The notes under the pieces are model-generated. The model did not search any database and was not told the DNA's origin. It saw nothing but the letters and a program-made list of their open reading frames with translations. The position numbers and the translations under genes were made by a program. This document shows positions 44,978 to 54,872 of a stretch of DNA of 64,000 nucleotides, piece by piece. Each line of letters opens with the position of its first letter. Position 1 is the stretch's first letter. Origin of the DNA: Pseudoduganella namucuonensis (GTDB lineage Bacteria; Pseudomonadota; Gammaproteobacteria; Burkholderiales; Burkholderiaceae_D); assembly GCF_900116645.1 (NCBI RefSeq), contig NZ_FPBO01000001.1, positions 318,416 to 382,415 of the forward strand, written 5' to 3'.

Positions 44978-46282
44978 ATGACCAACGCCACCGTGCAAGC
45001 CTACCGCGCCAGCCTGCTGCACTTCCACGCCGATCCGGCCTTCACGCCGGACGCCCATCACTGGCACGAGGACGGCCTGCTGGTCGTCGCCGACGGCAAG
45101 GTCCGGGCGGCGGGCGACTATGCCACGCTGCGCGCCACGCTGCCGCCGGGCACCGCGGTGCACGACCATCGCGGCAAGTTGATCACGCCGGGCTTCATCG
45201 ACACCCACATCCACTACCCGCAGACCGACATGATCGGTTCGCCCGCGCCCGGCCTGCTGCCCTGGCTGGACACCTACACCTTCCCCACCGAGCGCCGGTT
45301 CGAGGACCCGGCCCACGCCGAACGCGTGGCCGAGTTCTTCCTCGACGAGCTGCTGCGCTGCGGCACCACCACGGCGCTGGTCTACTGCACGGTGCATCCG
45401 CAATCGGTGGACGCCTTCTTCACCGCCAGCGAAAAGCGCGGCCTGCGCATGGCCGCCGGCAAGGTGCTGATGGACCGCCACTGCCCGGACTTCCTGCGCG
45501 ACTGCGCCGAGTCCGGCGGGAGGGACAGCGAAGCGCTGATCCAGCGCTGGCACAAGCGCGGCCGCGCCCTGTACGCGCTCACGCCGCGCTTCGCGCCCAC
45601 CTCCACCGAGGCGCAACTGGTGGTGGCGGGGGAGCTGGCGCGCAAGTACCCGGACATCTACATCCAGAGCCACGTGGCCGAGAACGAGGACGAATGCCGC
45701 TGGGCGCTGGAACTGTTCCCCTCCGCGCGCAGCTACCTGGACGTGTACGACAAATACGGCCTGCTGCGTCCGCGCGCCGTGTATGGCCACTGCATCTGGC
45801 TGGACGAGCGCGATCGCGCGCGCATGGCCGAGACGCAGGCCGCCGTCGCGGTGTGCCCCACCTCCAACCTGTTCCTCGGCAGCGGCCTGTTCGATTTCGA
45901 GCGCGCCGACCAGGCGGGCATGCTGCTGTCGCTGGCGACCGACGTGGGCGGGGGCACCTCGTTCTCCATGTTGCAAACGATGAACGAAGCCTATAAAGTA
46001 GCGCGCTTGAAGGGCAGTTACCTGCCGGCCTTGCGCATGTTCTACCTGGCCACCCTGGGCGCGGCGCGCAGCCTGCGGCTGGAGGGCACGATAGGCGGTT
46101 TCGCGGCGGGCGCCGAGGCGGATTTCATCGTCCTCGACCCGCAAGCGACGCCGCTGCTGGCGCGCCGCACCGCGCACTGCGACAGCCTGGAAGAGCTGTT
46201 GTTCGCGCTGGCGCTGCTGGGCGACGACCGCGCCATCGCCGCCACCTACGCCGCCGGCCGCGAAGTGCACCGCAGGGCGTAG
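44978..46282 (+). CDS. guaD: Guanine deaminase
   Basis: A 434-residue amidohydrolase converting guanine to xanthine and ammonia, feeding XdhAB. The zinc-binding THIHYPQTDMIG is diagnostic, followed by ESHVAENEDE-like SHVAENEDECRWA, GHCIWLDERD and LATDVGGGTSFSML. Length and motifs match bacterial GuaD. It is the last gene of the xdhA-xdhB-xdhC-guaD run; the adenosine deaminase gene starts 69 bases later on the same strand. Confidence 0.94.
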   Translation: MTNATVQAYRASLLHFHADPAFTPDAHHWHEDGLLVVADGKVRAAGDYATLRATLPPGTAVHDHRGKLITPGFIDTHIHYPQTDMIGSPAPGLLPWLDTYTFPTERRFEDPAHAERVAEFFLDELLRCGTTTALVYCTVHPQSVDAFFTASEKRGLRMAAGKVLMDRHCPDFLRDCAESGGRDSEALIQRWHKRGRALYALTPRFAPTSTEAQLVVAGELARKYPDIYIQSHVAENEDECRWALELFPSARSYLDVYDKYGLLRPRAVYGHCIWLDERDRARMAETQAAVAVCPTSNLFLGSGLFDFERADQAGMLLSLATDVGGGTSFSMLQTMNEAYKVARLKGSYLPALRMFYLATLGAARSLRLEGTIGGFAAGAEADFIVLDPQATPLLARRTAHCDSLEELLFALALLGDDRAIAATYAAGREVHRRA

Positions 46283-46351
46283 GGCGCGACGCCGGGGCGC
46301 GCATGCGGGGGGAGGCTGCCCTTTCCACAATTCACAGAAAGGCGCCAGCCC

Positions 46352-47824
46352 ATGCACAAGCACATCCCGAAACTGCTCATCGCTGTCGCGATGGCGTCCG
46401 CCTTCAACGCCGGCGCCGCCAGCAACGAGGACATCACCAGGCGCCATTTCGCGTCCCTGGTGTCGGGAGGCCAGCCGAGGACCGCCGAGCTGACCATGTT
46501 CTTCACCCTGATGCCCAAGGGCGGCGACCTGCACCACCACTACTCCGGCGCGATCTATGCCGAGCAGTTCCTGGAGTGGGTGGACAAGCAGAACTACTGC
46601 GTCAACAAGGGCAGCTACCAGATCGAGACCAACGCCGCCGCCGTGGCCGCCCAGCGCGCCAGGGCCGCCGCCGACCGGACCTGCCTGTCCGGCGAGGCCG
46701 TCATGCAGGACAACGCCATGCTGGCCGAGCTGCTGCAGCGCTGGGCCACCAAGGACTTCCACAACCACGGCGGCCAGCAAACGCCGCCGGACCGCACCTT
46801 CTTCGACACCTTCGGCTACTTCAACCCGGTGGCGTCCACCAACACCGCCGACGGCCTGCGCCGCCTGAAGCAGCGCGCCATCAACGAGAACCTGGGCTAC
46901 ATCGAGACCGTGTTCGAACTGGCGCCGATGGCGTCGTATCCGGACTTCGACCAGGCCGTGCTGGCCGCCGGCGCCGACTCCGCGCGCCTGAACGACCATT
47001 TCGAAACCCTGATGGCTGCGCTGGACAAGGACGCCGCCTGGAAGGGCTGGACCGCCGCCTACAACGCCAACGTGGACAGCGCCAGCGCCGGCATCGACGA
47101 CGAGCGCTTCACCATGCGCTACCAGCCCTTCGTGCTGCGCTTCCTGTCGCCGTCGCAGGTGTTCTCGTCCATGGTGTCGAGCTTCAAGCTGGCCCTCCAG
47201 AACCCGAAAGTGGTCGGCGTGAACATCGTGGGCCAGGAGAGCACCATGGTGTCCATGCGCGACTACACGCTGCACATGCGGATGTTCAAATTCCTGAAGG
47301 CGAAACACCCGGAAGTGAAGCTGGCGCTGCACGCGGGCGAGCTGTCCCTGGGCATGGTGCCGCCGGAGGGCCTGCAGTCGCACATCGCCGAGGCGGTGGA
47401 GGTGGCCGGCGCCAGCCGCATCGGCCACGGCATGGACATCGCCCACGAGCGCGATCCGGTGGCGCTGATGAAGAAAATGCGCGCGCGCGGCGTCCCGGTC
47501 GAGGTCAACCTCACCAGCAACGAATTCATCCTCGGCGTCAAGGGCGACGCCCACCCGGTCACGCTGTACCGCAAATACGGCGTGCCCTTCGTGCTGGCCA
47601 CGGACGACGCCGGCGTGTCGCGCAACAACCTGTCGAACGAGTACGTGCTGTACGCCAGCCGCTACAAGACCGACTACGCCGAGGTCAAGAAGCTGTCCTA
47701 CGACAGCATCCGTTACTCCTTCCTGGCCGAGCAGGACAAGCGGCGCCTGCTGAAGGCGCTGGACGGCAAATTCGCCCGATTCGAGGCCGATGTTGCGTCT
47801 TCGCTGCATTCATCTAGGAAATAA
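46352..47824 (+). CDS. Exported adenosine deaminase-family protein
   Basis: A 490-residue protein with a signal peptide (to about NAGAAS), so it acts outside the cytoplasm. The adenosine deaminase domain has the metal-binding KGGDLHHHYSGA, LALHAGELSLG, RIGHGMDIAHE and the catalytic LATDDAGVSRNNLSNEY. It is longer than cytosolic enzymes (about 340) because of an N-terminal extension and an insert (about 55-200), resembling secreted ADA-like growth-factor-type deaminases. It would turn adenosine or deoxyadenosine to inosine in the periplasm. A terminator follows. Confidence 0.88.
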   Translation: MHKHIPKLLIAVAMASAFNAGAASNEDITRRHFASLVSGGQPRTAELTMFFTLMPKGGDLHHHYSGAIYAEQFLEWVDKQNYCVNKGSYQIETNAAAVAAQRARAAADRTCLSGEAVMQDNAMLAELLQRWATKDFHNHGGQQTPPDRTFFDTFGYFNPVASTNTADGLRRLKQRAINENLGYIETVFELAPMASYPDFDQAVLAAGADSARLNDHFETLMAALDKDAAWKGWTAAYNANVDSASAGIDDERFTMRYQPFVLRFLSPSQVFSSMVSSFKLALQNPKVVGVNIVGQESTMVSMRDYTLHMRMFKFLKAKHPEVKLALHAGELSLGMVPPEGLQSHIAEAVEVAGASRIGHGMDIAHERDPVALMKKMRARGVPVEVNLTSNEFILGVKGDAHPVTLYRKYGVPFVLATDDAGVSRNNLSNEYVLYASRYKTDYAEVKKLSYDSIRYSFLAEQDKRRLLKALDGKFARFEADVASSLHSSRK

Positions 47825-48333
47825 CGTCTTAATCGGCCTGCATTCCGCGGAAAAACGACTATAGGATATATCTCCGCAACAATGTTTCCAATGCACTTAT
47901 GTGGCCTATTTGCCACATCGAGGACGCGCCCCGGCGTCCTTTTTGCGTTCTTCACATGAAGTGAATTCAGTCAACTTTATAATTTCGGCCCACTCCCCTG
48001 ACGGCCAGCCCGTCGTTCGACTAAAACTGGCCGATTTATATATTTTTCATATAAATCCGATTGGAAAATCGAATTTGTCATGCTTTTTTGCTTCATGCAT
48101 AGTGGGATCAGCGTCTTTAAGCTGCTTCCTTGCAATAGTTTCCGTCATCGCGGTTCAGCCGGTGTCACGTTCTTGAAATATTGCAAACATAGACTTATTC
48201 GTTGCACAGTGGAATAAAGATCGTTCGGCGCGTCGCGCCGCAAAGTTTGCAGCGCAGTAAAAGAGGAAGCTGGCGCCGTCCGCCAGGCGGCTACCAGCGT
48301 TCGATAATAATTGTCTTTTTTTGGGGTACCACA
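47825..48333. other. 509-base intergenic region, AT-rich, before the TonB receptor gene
   Basis: The longest gap in the window. It holds a small hairpin (ATGTGGC/GCCACAT, 47899-47918), the terminator at 47921-47944, and an AT-rich stretch (about 47960-48190) with many T/A runs that probably contains the TonB receptor promoter; I could not choose one -35/-10 pair with confidence. The last 130 bases are GC-rich leader. No open reading frame here looks real. Confidence 0.6.
47921..47944 (+). terminator. Rho-independent terminator after the adenosine deaminase gene
   Basis: AGGACGC (47921-47927) pairs with GCGTCCT (47934-47940) around a 6-base loop, running into TTTTT (47940-47944). Confidence 0.8.
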
Positions 48334-51300
48334 ATGATCAAGCATAAACGGCTCCGGTTGACGCAACTCGCGCTCAGCCTGTCTATTGCGCTAGCGGCAG
48401 CGCCGTCGTTCGCCCAGAACACCACCTCCGCGATCGGCGGCCGCATTTCCGGAGCCGATGGCAAGCCGGCGGGCGGCGCCACCGTCACCATCGTGCACAC
48501 GGAATCCGGTTCCGCCAGCAACGTGGTGACCGACGCGGAAGGCCGCTACGTCGCGCGCGGCCTGCGCGTCGGCGGTCCGTACACGATCACCATCACCAAG
48601 AACGGCGTCAGCGAAACCCGCAAGGACGTCTACGTGCAGCTGGCCGAGACGGCCAACGTGGACGCGACCCTGGGCGCGGGCATGCAGACCGTGACCGTCA
48701 CCGGCGTCTCCGGCGGCCGTTCGGACAAGTTCTCGAAATCGACCATGGGTTCGGGCACCAGCATCAGCTCCACCGAGCTGGCGATCCAGGGCTCGATCAA
48801 CCGCAACCTGCAGGACTACGCCCGCACCGACCCGCGCGTGTCGCAGACCGACAAGGAACGCGGCGAAATGTCCGTCGCGGGCCAGAACTCGCGCTACAAC
48901 TCGCTGACCATCGACGGCGTGGCGGTGAACGACACCTTCGGCCTGGAGGCGAGCGGCTCCCCGACCTCCAAGCAGCCGATCTCGATCGAGGCGATCCAGT
49001 CGGTGCAGGTCAACGTCGCCAACTACGACGTGACCCAGAAGGGCTACACCGGCGGCAACATCAACGCCGTCACCAAGTCCGGCACCAACAAGGTCAAGGG
49101 CAGCGTCTACTACGTGTTCCGCAACGACGGCCTGGCCGGCGAGCGCTTCAACGCCACCAACGGCACTTACGCCGATCCGGCGCCGTTCAAGGAAACCACC
49201 AAGGGCTTCACCATCGGCGCGCCGCTGATCAAGGACAAGCTGTTCATCTTCGCCAACTACGAGAAGTTGGAATCGACCCGCACCGCGCCGGCCTTCGGCC
49301 CGATCGGCAGCGACAAGACCAACGTCGGCGTGACCGCCGCCGCCATCGCGCAGGCGACCGCGATCGCCAAGGACCGCTACGGCCTGGACGCGGGCACCTC
49401 CGAGGTGCCGAGCGGCACCAAGCTGAACGTCGAGGACCGCCTGCTGAAACTGGACTGGAACATCACGGACGACCACCGCGCCATGTTCCGCTACTCGAAA
49501 ACCGAGCAGGCCGAGCCGATCTTCCCGCTGCTCAGCGCGACCGGCATCTCGCTGAACTCGACCTGGTACAGCCAGGAAAAGGCCATCGAAACCATGGTGG
49601 CCCAGCTGACCTCGGACTGGACCCCGAACTTCTCCACCGAGCTGAAACTGTCCTCGCGCGACTATGACTCGGTGCCGAAGGTGAACTCGCAGATGCCGCT
49701 GGTCGGTCTGCAGTTCTCCGGCGCGCTGCCGGCCGGCGCGCCCGCCGCGCTGTCGACCGCCAACCGCTTCATCAACTTCGGCACGGAGAACAGCCGCCAG
49801 CGCAACGTGCTGGGCACCAAGACCAAGGACGTCTACCTGGGCGGCAACTGGTCGCTGGGCGACCACGAGCTGAAGTTCGGCGGCGACTACCAGGACAACA
49901 AGGTGTACAACGCCTTCCTGCAGAACGTGTACGGCAACTACACCTTCGCCTGCATCAACAACATCAGCTACAGCGGCGTGACCGGCGTGTCGCCGACCGC
50001 GACCAACGTCAGCTGCTCGAGCCTGTCGGCGGCGCAGCTGGAACAGGCCGTGCTGGAGAACTTCAGCCGCGGCCGTCCACTGTCCTACCAGACCCAGATC
50101 GCCAATCCCGGCCGCACGCTGGAGGACGCGGTGGCCCGGTTCAGCATGAAGAACACCGGCGTGTTCATCCAGGACACCTGGACCGTCAGCCCGCGCCTGA
50201 CCGTGAGCGGCGGCGTGCGCGTGGACGCCAACAGCATGGACGACCGTCCGCCGGTCAACACCGCTGTGGCCGCGGCCACCATCGCCCGCATCTCGCCGAC
50301 CGGCCGCCAGACCGGCGGTTTCGGCCTGGACAACACCAACACCTTCGACGGCCAGAAACTGGTGCAGCCGCGCGCCGGCTTCAACTACAGCTTCGACAGC
50401 GAGCGCCCGATGCAGGTGCGCGGCGGCGTCGGCCTGTTCCAGGGTTCGGCGGCCACCGTGTGGGTGTCGAACGCCTTCTCCAACCCGGGCGTCGTGACCC
50501 GCACCGTCGGTTGCGGCATCAGCGGCTACGCGGCCTGCCCGACCACCGGCGGCGTGTTCAGCGCGGACATCAACAACCAGCCGACCTTCACCGGCACGCC
50601 GCCGGCGGCCAACGTGGACATCCTGGCGCCCGGCCTGCGCCAGCCTTCGGTGTGGAAAGCCAACATCGCCTTCGACCATGAACTGCCATGGGCCGGCGTG
50701 ACCTTCGGCGCCGAGTACCTGAAGATCGACGTCAAGGACGGCATCTACTACCAGAACCTGAACATCGGCGCGCCCACCCGCACCGGCACCGACGGCCGCG
50801 AGCTGTACTACACCGAGCAGGCCTACAACACCGCGTGCTGGAACGCCACCGGCGGCTCGATCGCCACCGGCGCCACCTGCACCGGCCTGCGCACCCGCTC
50901 CGGCGCCAACTCCTCGTTCGGCAACGTGATCCTGGCCGCCAAGACCAAGCAGGGCGGCTCCAACCTGCTGACCTTGTCGCTGACCCGCCCGATGACGGCC
51001 GGCTTCGGCTGGTCCGCGTCCTACACCTACACCGAGGCGAAGGAAGTGTCGCCGCTGACGTCGTCGACCTCGAACTCGAACTGGTCGGGCCGTTCGGTCT
51101 TCAACCCGAACGAGCAAGTCAACGCCAACTCGAGCTACCTGGTGAAGGACCGCCTGAACGCCTACGTGAACTTCCAGAAGCGCTTCTTCGGCACCTACCG
51201 CACCACCTTCGGCATGTTCTATGAGGGCCGTTCGGGCAAGCCGTTCAGCTGGACCGTCAACAACGACTTGAACGGCGACGGCCTGGCCGGCAACGACCTG

Positions 51301-51771
51301 ATGTACATCCCGTCGGCCTTCGGCTCGGGCGAGGTGATCTTCAAGGGCGACACCGCGACCAACAAGGCCAACGAGACCAAGTTCTGGAACATCGTCGACA
51401 CCAACGGCGCGCTGAAGAAGGCCGCCGGCGGCGTGATCAGCCGCAACAGCGACTTCGCGCCATGGACCAACAGCTTCGACATGCGCGTCAGCCAGGAGAT
51501 CCCGAGCTTCATCAGCGGCCACAAAGCCACGTTCACGTTCGACATCTTCAATGTGGGCAACCTGATCAACAAGAAGTGGGGCCGTATCAACGAGGTGGGC
51601 TTCCAGTCCGCCGGCGCCCAGGCGCGCAGCTTCGTGGACTACGCCGGTCTGGACCCCGCCACCGGCAAGTACATCTACCAACTGCGCGACAAGGTGGAAG
51701 ACCTGGACGTGCGCCAGGCCAAGGGCGAGTCCCAGTGGGCCATCCAGGCCACCGTCAAGTACGAGTTCTAA
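48334..51771 (+). CDS. Oar-like TonB-dependent receptor with carboxypeptidase-regulatory domain
   Basis: A 1145-residue outer-membrane receptor. A signal peptide (to about SFAQN) is followed by a carboxypeptidase-regulatory-like beta-sandwich (SAIGGRISGADGKPAGGATV, 20 residues), a plug domain (about 150-260, with NSRYNSLTIDGVAVND) and a large barrel ending in a terminal Phe (TVKYEF). This Oar/OmpA-related type takes up large or complex substrates. The neighbours, an exported adenosine deaminase, a 5'-nucleotidase and two nucleases, suggest nucleic-acid fragments or nucleosides, but that is inference. It stands alone between two terminators. Confidence 0.9.
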   Translation: MIKHKRLRLTQLALSLSIALAAAPSFAQNTTSAIGGRISGADGKPAGGATVTIVHTESGSASNVVTDAEGRYVARGLRVGGPYTITITKNGVSETRKDVYVQLAETANVDATLGAGMQTVTVTGVSGGRSDKFSKSTMGSGTSISSTELAIQGSINRNLQDYARTDPRVSQTDKERGEMSVAGQNSRYNSLTIDGVAVNDTFGLEASGSPTSKQPISIEAIQSVQVNVANYDVTQKGYTGGNINAVTKSGTNKVKGSVYYVFRNDGLAGERFNATNGTYADPAPFKETTKGFTIGAPLIKDKLFIFANYEKLESTRTAPAFGPIGSDKTNVGVTAAAIAQATAIAKDRYGLDAGTSEVPSGTKLNVEDRLLKLDWNITDDHRAMFRYSKTEQAEPIFPLLSATGISLNSTWYSQEKAIETMVAQLTSDWTPNFSTELKLSSRDYDSVPKVNSQMPLVGLQFSGALPAGAPAALSTANRFINFGTENSRQRNVLGTKTKDVYLGGNWSLGDHELKFGGDYQDNKVYNAFLQNVYGNYTFACINNISYSGVTGVSPTATNVSCSSLSAAQLEQAVLENFSRGRPLSYQTQIANPGRTLEDAVARFSMKNTGVFIQDTWTVSPRLTVSGGVRVDANSMDDRPPVNTAVAAATIARISPTGRQTGGFGLDNTNTFDGQKLVQPRAGFNYSFDSERPMQVRGGVGLFQGSAATVWVSNAFSNPGVVTRTVGCGISGYAACPTTGGVFSADINNQPTFTGTPPAANVDILAPGLRQPSVWKANIAFDHELPWAGVTFGAEYLKIDVKDGIYYQNLNIGAPTRTGTDGRELYYTEQAYNTACWNATGGSIATGATCTGLRTRSGANSSFGNVILAAKTKQGGSNLLTLSLTRPMTAGFGWSASYTYTEAKEVSPLTSSTSNSNWSGRSVFNPNEQVNANSSYLVKDRLNAYVNFQKRFFGTYRTTFGMFYEGRSGKPFSWTVNNDLNGDGLAGNDLMYIPSAFGSGEVIFKGDTATNKANETKFWNIVDTNGALKKAAGGVISRNSDFAPWTNSFDMRVSQEIPSFISGHKATFTFDIFNVGNLINKKWGRINEVGFQSAGAQARSFVDYAGLDPATGKYIYQLRDKVEDLDVRQAKGESQWAIQATVKYEF

Positions 51772-51791
51772 GCCTGTCCGGGTAGCCGCGT

Positions 51792-51824
51792 AAAAAGGCT
51801 GGTGGCGACACCAGCCTTTTTTTT
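51792..51824 (+). terminator. Rho-independent terminator after the TonB receptor gene
   Basis: A perfect 13-bp stem (51792-51804 with 51809-51821, AAAAAGGCTGGTG) with a GCGA tetraloop and a run of eight Ts (51817-51824). Confidence 0.92.
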
Positions 51825-51925
51825 CGCGCGGCGGCTCTGTAACGTAACGTTTCCGCCGTCCCGGCGCGCGCCGGGGAGCGGCCATCCAACAGTACAATAA
51901 GCCATTACCGGCACCATCTTTCGCA

Positions 51926-53620
51926 ATGAAGACCATCCAGACCCACCGCGCCATGGCGCTGGCCTTGGCGGCCCTGCTCGCGGGCTGCGCCGGCGCGCCG
52001 CCGCGGCCCCCCGGCGTCGTCGACATCAACCTGGCCACGCTGAACGACTTCCACGGCAACCTCGAGCCGAGCAGGCTCACCTACACCGACGCGGCCGGCA
52101 AGACGCGCACCGTCACCGCCGGCGGCATCGACACCATCGCCGCCGCGCTGCAGGCCTGGCGCAAGGAGGACCGCGAGCTGCTGCTGGTGGGCGCGGGCGA
52201 CCTGATAGGCGCCAGCCCCGCCATCTCGGCGATGTGGGCCGACGAGACCACGCTGGGCGCGATGAACCGCCTGGGCCTGCGCGCCACCTCCGTGGGCAAC
52301 CACGAATTCGGCTCGGGCCGCCTGGAGCTGCTGCGCCAGCAGAAGGGCGGTTGCGTGTCGCCCCGCCCGGAAAAGGCCTGCAAGTTCGAGCCGGTGTGGC
52401 CCGGCGCGAACTTCCAGTACCTGGCCGCCAACGTGATCGACATGGTCACCAACAAGCCCTTCCTGCCGGCCTACAAGATCGAACAGGCGCACGGCGTGAA
52501 GATCGCCTTCATCGGCGCCGTGGTGAAGGACACGCCGTCGGCGGTGCTGGCCTCCGGCGTGGCCGGCCTGCAGTTCACCGACGAGGCGCAGGCCATCAAC
52601 CGCGTGCTGCCGGAGCTGCGCGCGCAGGGCGTGCACGCCTACGTGGTGCTGATCCACCAAGGCGGGCGCACCGCCTCCGCGCTGGACCGGCCGGACTGCC
52701 CGGACCTGCGGGGCGACGTGGTGGACATCGTCAAGAAGCTGGACCCGGCCATCCGCGTGGTCGTCAGCGGGCACTCGCACAAGGGCTACCTGTGCCGCGT
52801 GGACGGGCGCCTGGTGACGCAGGCCGAGATGGGCGGCCACGTGATGTCGCGCATCAAGCTGAGCGTCGACCGGGCCAGCGGCAAGGTGGTGGGCGAGAGC
52901 GCCCGCAACGTGGTGCTGGAGCAGGGCAAACACCCGGCCGATCCGGCCATGGATGCCTACCTGCGGACGGTGCGCGAGCGCAGCGGCCAGGTGCTGGCCA
53001 GGCCGGTGGCGCGCGTGGCCGTCGCCGCCATGGAGCTGAGCGAGGACAAGGCCGACGAATTCGCGCTGGGCGACGTGGTGGCCGACTCCCAGCTGTACGC
53101 CGCGCGCGGCTACGGCGCGCAGATCGCGTTCGTGAACCGGGGCGGCATCCGCCTGGCGCTGAGCACCGGCGCGGACAAGGTCGCCACGCTGGGACAGCTG
53201 CAGGCGGTGCTGCCGTTCGGGAACGATCTGGAAGTGCTGAACCTGACCGGCGCGCAGATATACGCGCTGCTGGAGGAGCAATTCATGGGCGGCAGGGCCG
53301 GCTCGCGCGGCGTGCTGCAGGTGTCCGAGGGCTTCGGCTACCAGTGGGATGAAAAGCGGCCCGAGGGCGCGCGCGTGGTGCCGGGCAGCGTGCTGCTGCA
53401 CGGCGTGCCGCTGGAGCCGGACAGCAGTTACCGCGTCGTCACCAACCACTTCCTGGCCGAGGGCGGGGACAGCTACCCGACCTTCACGCGCGGCGCGAGC
53501 CGCGCGCCCACCGCCATCCGCGACATCGACGCGCTGGCGGCCTACCTCGCCAGGCGCGACCAGGACGGCAAGCCGGCCGGCGCCGCCGTCGCGGCGGGCC
53601 GCATCCAACGCATCAAATAA
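51926..53620 (+). CDS. 5'-nucleotidase/metallophosphatase lipoprotein (UshA-like)
   Basis: A 564-residue lipoprotein: the signal ends in the lipobox LLAGC, so it is lipid-anchored. The metallophosphatase domain has LATLNDFHGNLEP, GAGDLIGASP, SVGNHEFGSG and VVSGHSHKGY; the C-terminal 5'-nucleotidase domain has FVNRGGIRLAL and LPFGNDLEVLNLTGAQIYAL (20). Such enzymes strip phosphate from nucleotides outside the cytoplasm. It begins a three-gene unit with the PLD-family protein (13-base gap) and the S1/P1 nuclease, consistent with nucleic-acid scavenging. Confidence 0.92.
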   Translation: MKTIQTHRAMALALAALLAGCAGAPPRPPGVVDINLATLNDFHGNLEPSRLTYTDAAGKTRTVTAGGIDTIAAALQAWRKEDRELLLVGAGDLIGASPAISAMWADETTLGAMNRLGLRATSVGNHEFGSGRLELLRQQKGGCVSPRPEKACKFEPVWPGANFQYLAANVIDMVTNKPFLPAYKIEQAHGVKIAFIGAVVKDTPSAVLASGVAGLQFTDEAQAINRVLPELRAQGVHAYVVLIHQGGRTASALDRPDCPDLRGDVVDIVKKLDPAIRVVVSGHSHKGYLCRVDGRLVTQAEMGGHVMSRIKLSVDRASGKVVGESARNVVLEQGKHPADPAMDAYLRTVRERSGQVLARPVARVAVAAMELSEDKADEFALGDVVADSQLYAARGYGAQIAFVNRGGIRLALSTGADKVATLGQLQAVLPFGNDLEVLNLTGAQIYALLEEQFMGGRAGSRGVLQVSEGFGYQWDEKRPEGARVVPGSVLLHGVPLEPDSSYRVVTNHFLAEGGDSYPTFTRGASRAPTAIRDIDALAAYLARRDQDGKPAGAAVAAGRIQRIK

Positions 53621-53633
53621 GAAAGGAAGCACC

Positions 53634-54872
53634 ATGCGTATTTCCCCATCCAGGCTCGCGCTGGCCACCCTGCTGGCGGCCGCCGTCGGCGGCGCCCACG
53701 CCGACTTCGCCATTCCCGGCTACGAGCTGGTGCTGACCAACCCGGTGGAAACGGCGCTGCCCAATCCGGACTTGCGCGATCCCGTCGCCGTGTGGTCCGA
53801 GCTGTTCGACAACGCGAGGAAGGAAATCGTGATCGGCCAGTTCTACGCCGTCGTCAAGCCGGGCAGCGCCTTCGAGAAGGTGTTCGAGCGGCTGGAGGCG
53901 GCCGGCAAGCGCGGCGTGAAGATCCGCTTCCTGATGGACAAGAAGGGCGTCAACCTGTCCGAGGCGCCCACCATCGAGCGCCTGAAGGCGATCCCGAATC
54001 TGGAACTGCGCATCCTCGATTACAGCCAGCTGACGGGCAACGGCATCATCCACGCCAAGTACCTGGTGGTGGACAAGGCGGTGGCCTTCATGGGCAGCCA
54101 GAACTTCGACTGGCGCGCGTTCGCGCACATCCACGAGACCGGCCTGCGCATCAGCGACGACAGGGTGGTCAAGCAGATCCAGGCCGTCTTCGAGCAGGAC
54201 TGGCGCGCGCAGGTGCTGCAGGAGCGCGGCCTGAACGCGCCGCAGGTCGGCACCGGCGCCGGTGGGGCGAACTACGCCAACTACGCGCAGGACGCCTTCC
54301 TGCTGTCCAGCCCCTACGCCTACAACCCGCCCGGCGTGATCGATTCCGAGCGCGGCCTGCCGGCCATGCTGGCCGAGGCGCAAAGCGAAGTGCGGGTGCA
54401 GCTGCTGGACTACGCTCCCCTGAGCTACGGCGCGAAAGGCGCTCGTCCGTATTACGCGGTGGTGGACAACGCCGTGCGCGAGGCCGCCCAGCGCGGCGTG
54501 AAGATCAAGCTGATGGTCTCCAACTGGAACACCGAAATGCCGGCGCTGGCCTACCTGAAAAGCCTGGCCATGGTGCCCAACGTGGAGATCCGGATCGTGA
54601 CCCTGCCGGCCGCGTCGACCGGCTTCATCCCGTTCGCGCGCGTCATCCACAGCAAGACCATGACGGTGGACGGCAAGCTGGCGTGGGTCGGCACCAGCAA
54701 CTGGGCGGGCGGCTATTTCGACCTGTCGCGCAACCTGGAAATCGTGCTGCGCAACGAGAAGATGGCGCAGCGCCTGGGCGCGCTGCACGAGCAGTTGTGG
54801 AGCTCGCAGTACGCGGCGCCGCTGGACGTGAACAAGAACTACCCGAAACCGAACAAGGGCAAAGAAGAGTGA
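53634..54872 (+). CDS. Exported phospholipase D-family protein (possible nuclease)
   Basis: A 412-residue exported protein (signal peptide to about GGAHAD) with two HKD motifs, HAKYLVVD followed by GSQNFDW, and HSKTMTVD followed by GTSNWAGG, so it forms a complete PLD active site in one chain. The family includes phospholipases, cardiolipin synthases and endonucleases. The adjoining S1/P1 nuclease and 5'-nucleotidase genes favour a nuclease or phosphodiesterase; mammalian PLD3/PLD4-type exonucleases have a similar two-HKD layout. GAAAGGAAGC precedes the ATG. Confidence 0.88.
   Translation: MRISPSRLALATLLAAAVGGAHADFAIPGYELVLTNPVETALPNPDLRDPVAVWSELFDNARKEIVIGQFYAVVKPGSAFEKVFERLEAAGKRGVKIRFLMDKKGVNLSEAPTIERLKAIPNLELRILDYSQLTGNGIIHAKYLVVDKAVAFMGSQNFDWRAFAHIHETGLRISDDRVVKQIQAVFEQDWRAQVLQERGLNAPQVGTGAGGANYANYAQDAFLLSSPYAYNPPGVIDSERGLPAMLAEAQSEVRVQLLDYAPLSYGAKGARPYYAVVDNAVREAAQRGVKIKLMVSNWNTEMPALAYLKSLAMVPNVEIRIVTLPAASTGFIPFARVIHSKTMTVDGKLAWVGTSNWAGGYFDLSRNLEIVLRNEKMAQRLGALHEQLWSSQYAAPLDVNKNYPKPNKGKEE

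Noticed and set aside
44903..47809. 968-codon minus-strand open frame antisense to guaD and adenosine deaminase
   Set aside because: Same reason: composition of an antisense shadow in GC-rich DNA, no recognisable motif.
48391..52080. 1229-codon minus-strand open frame antisense to the TonB receptor
   Set aside because: The product is Val/Ala/Arg/Gly-rich with no domains, and it mirrors the codon structure of the receptor; not a gene.
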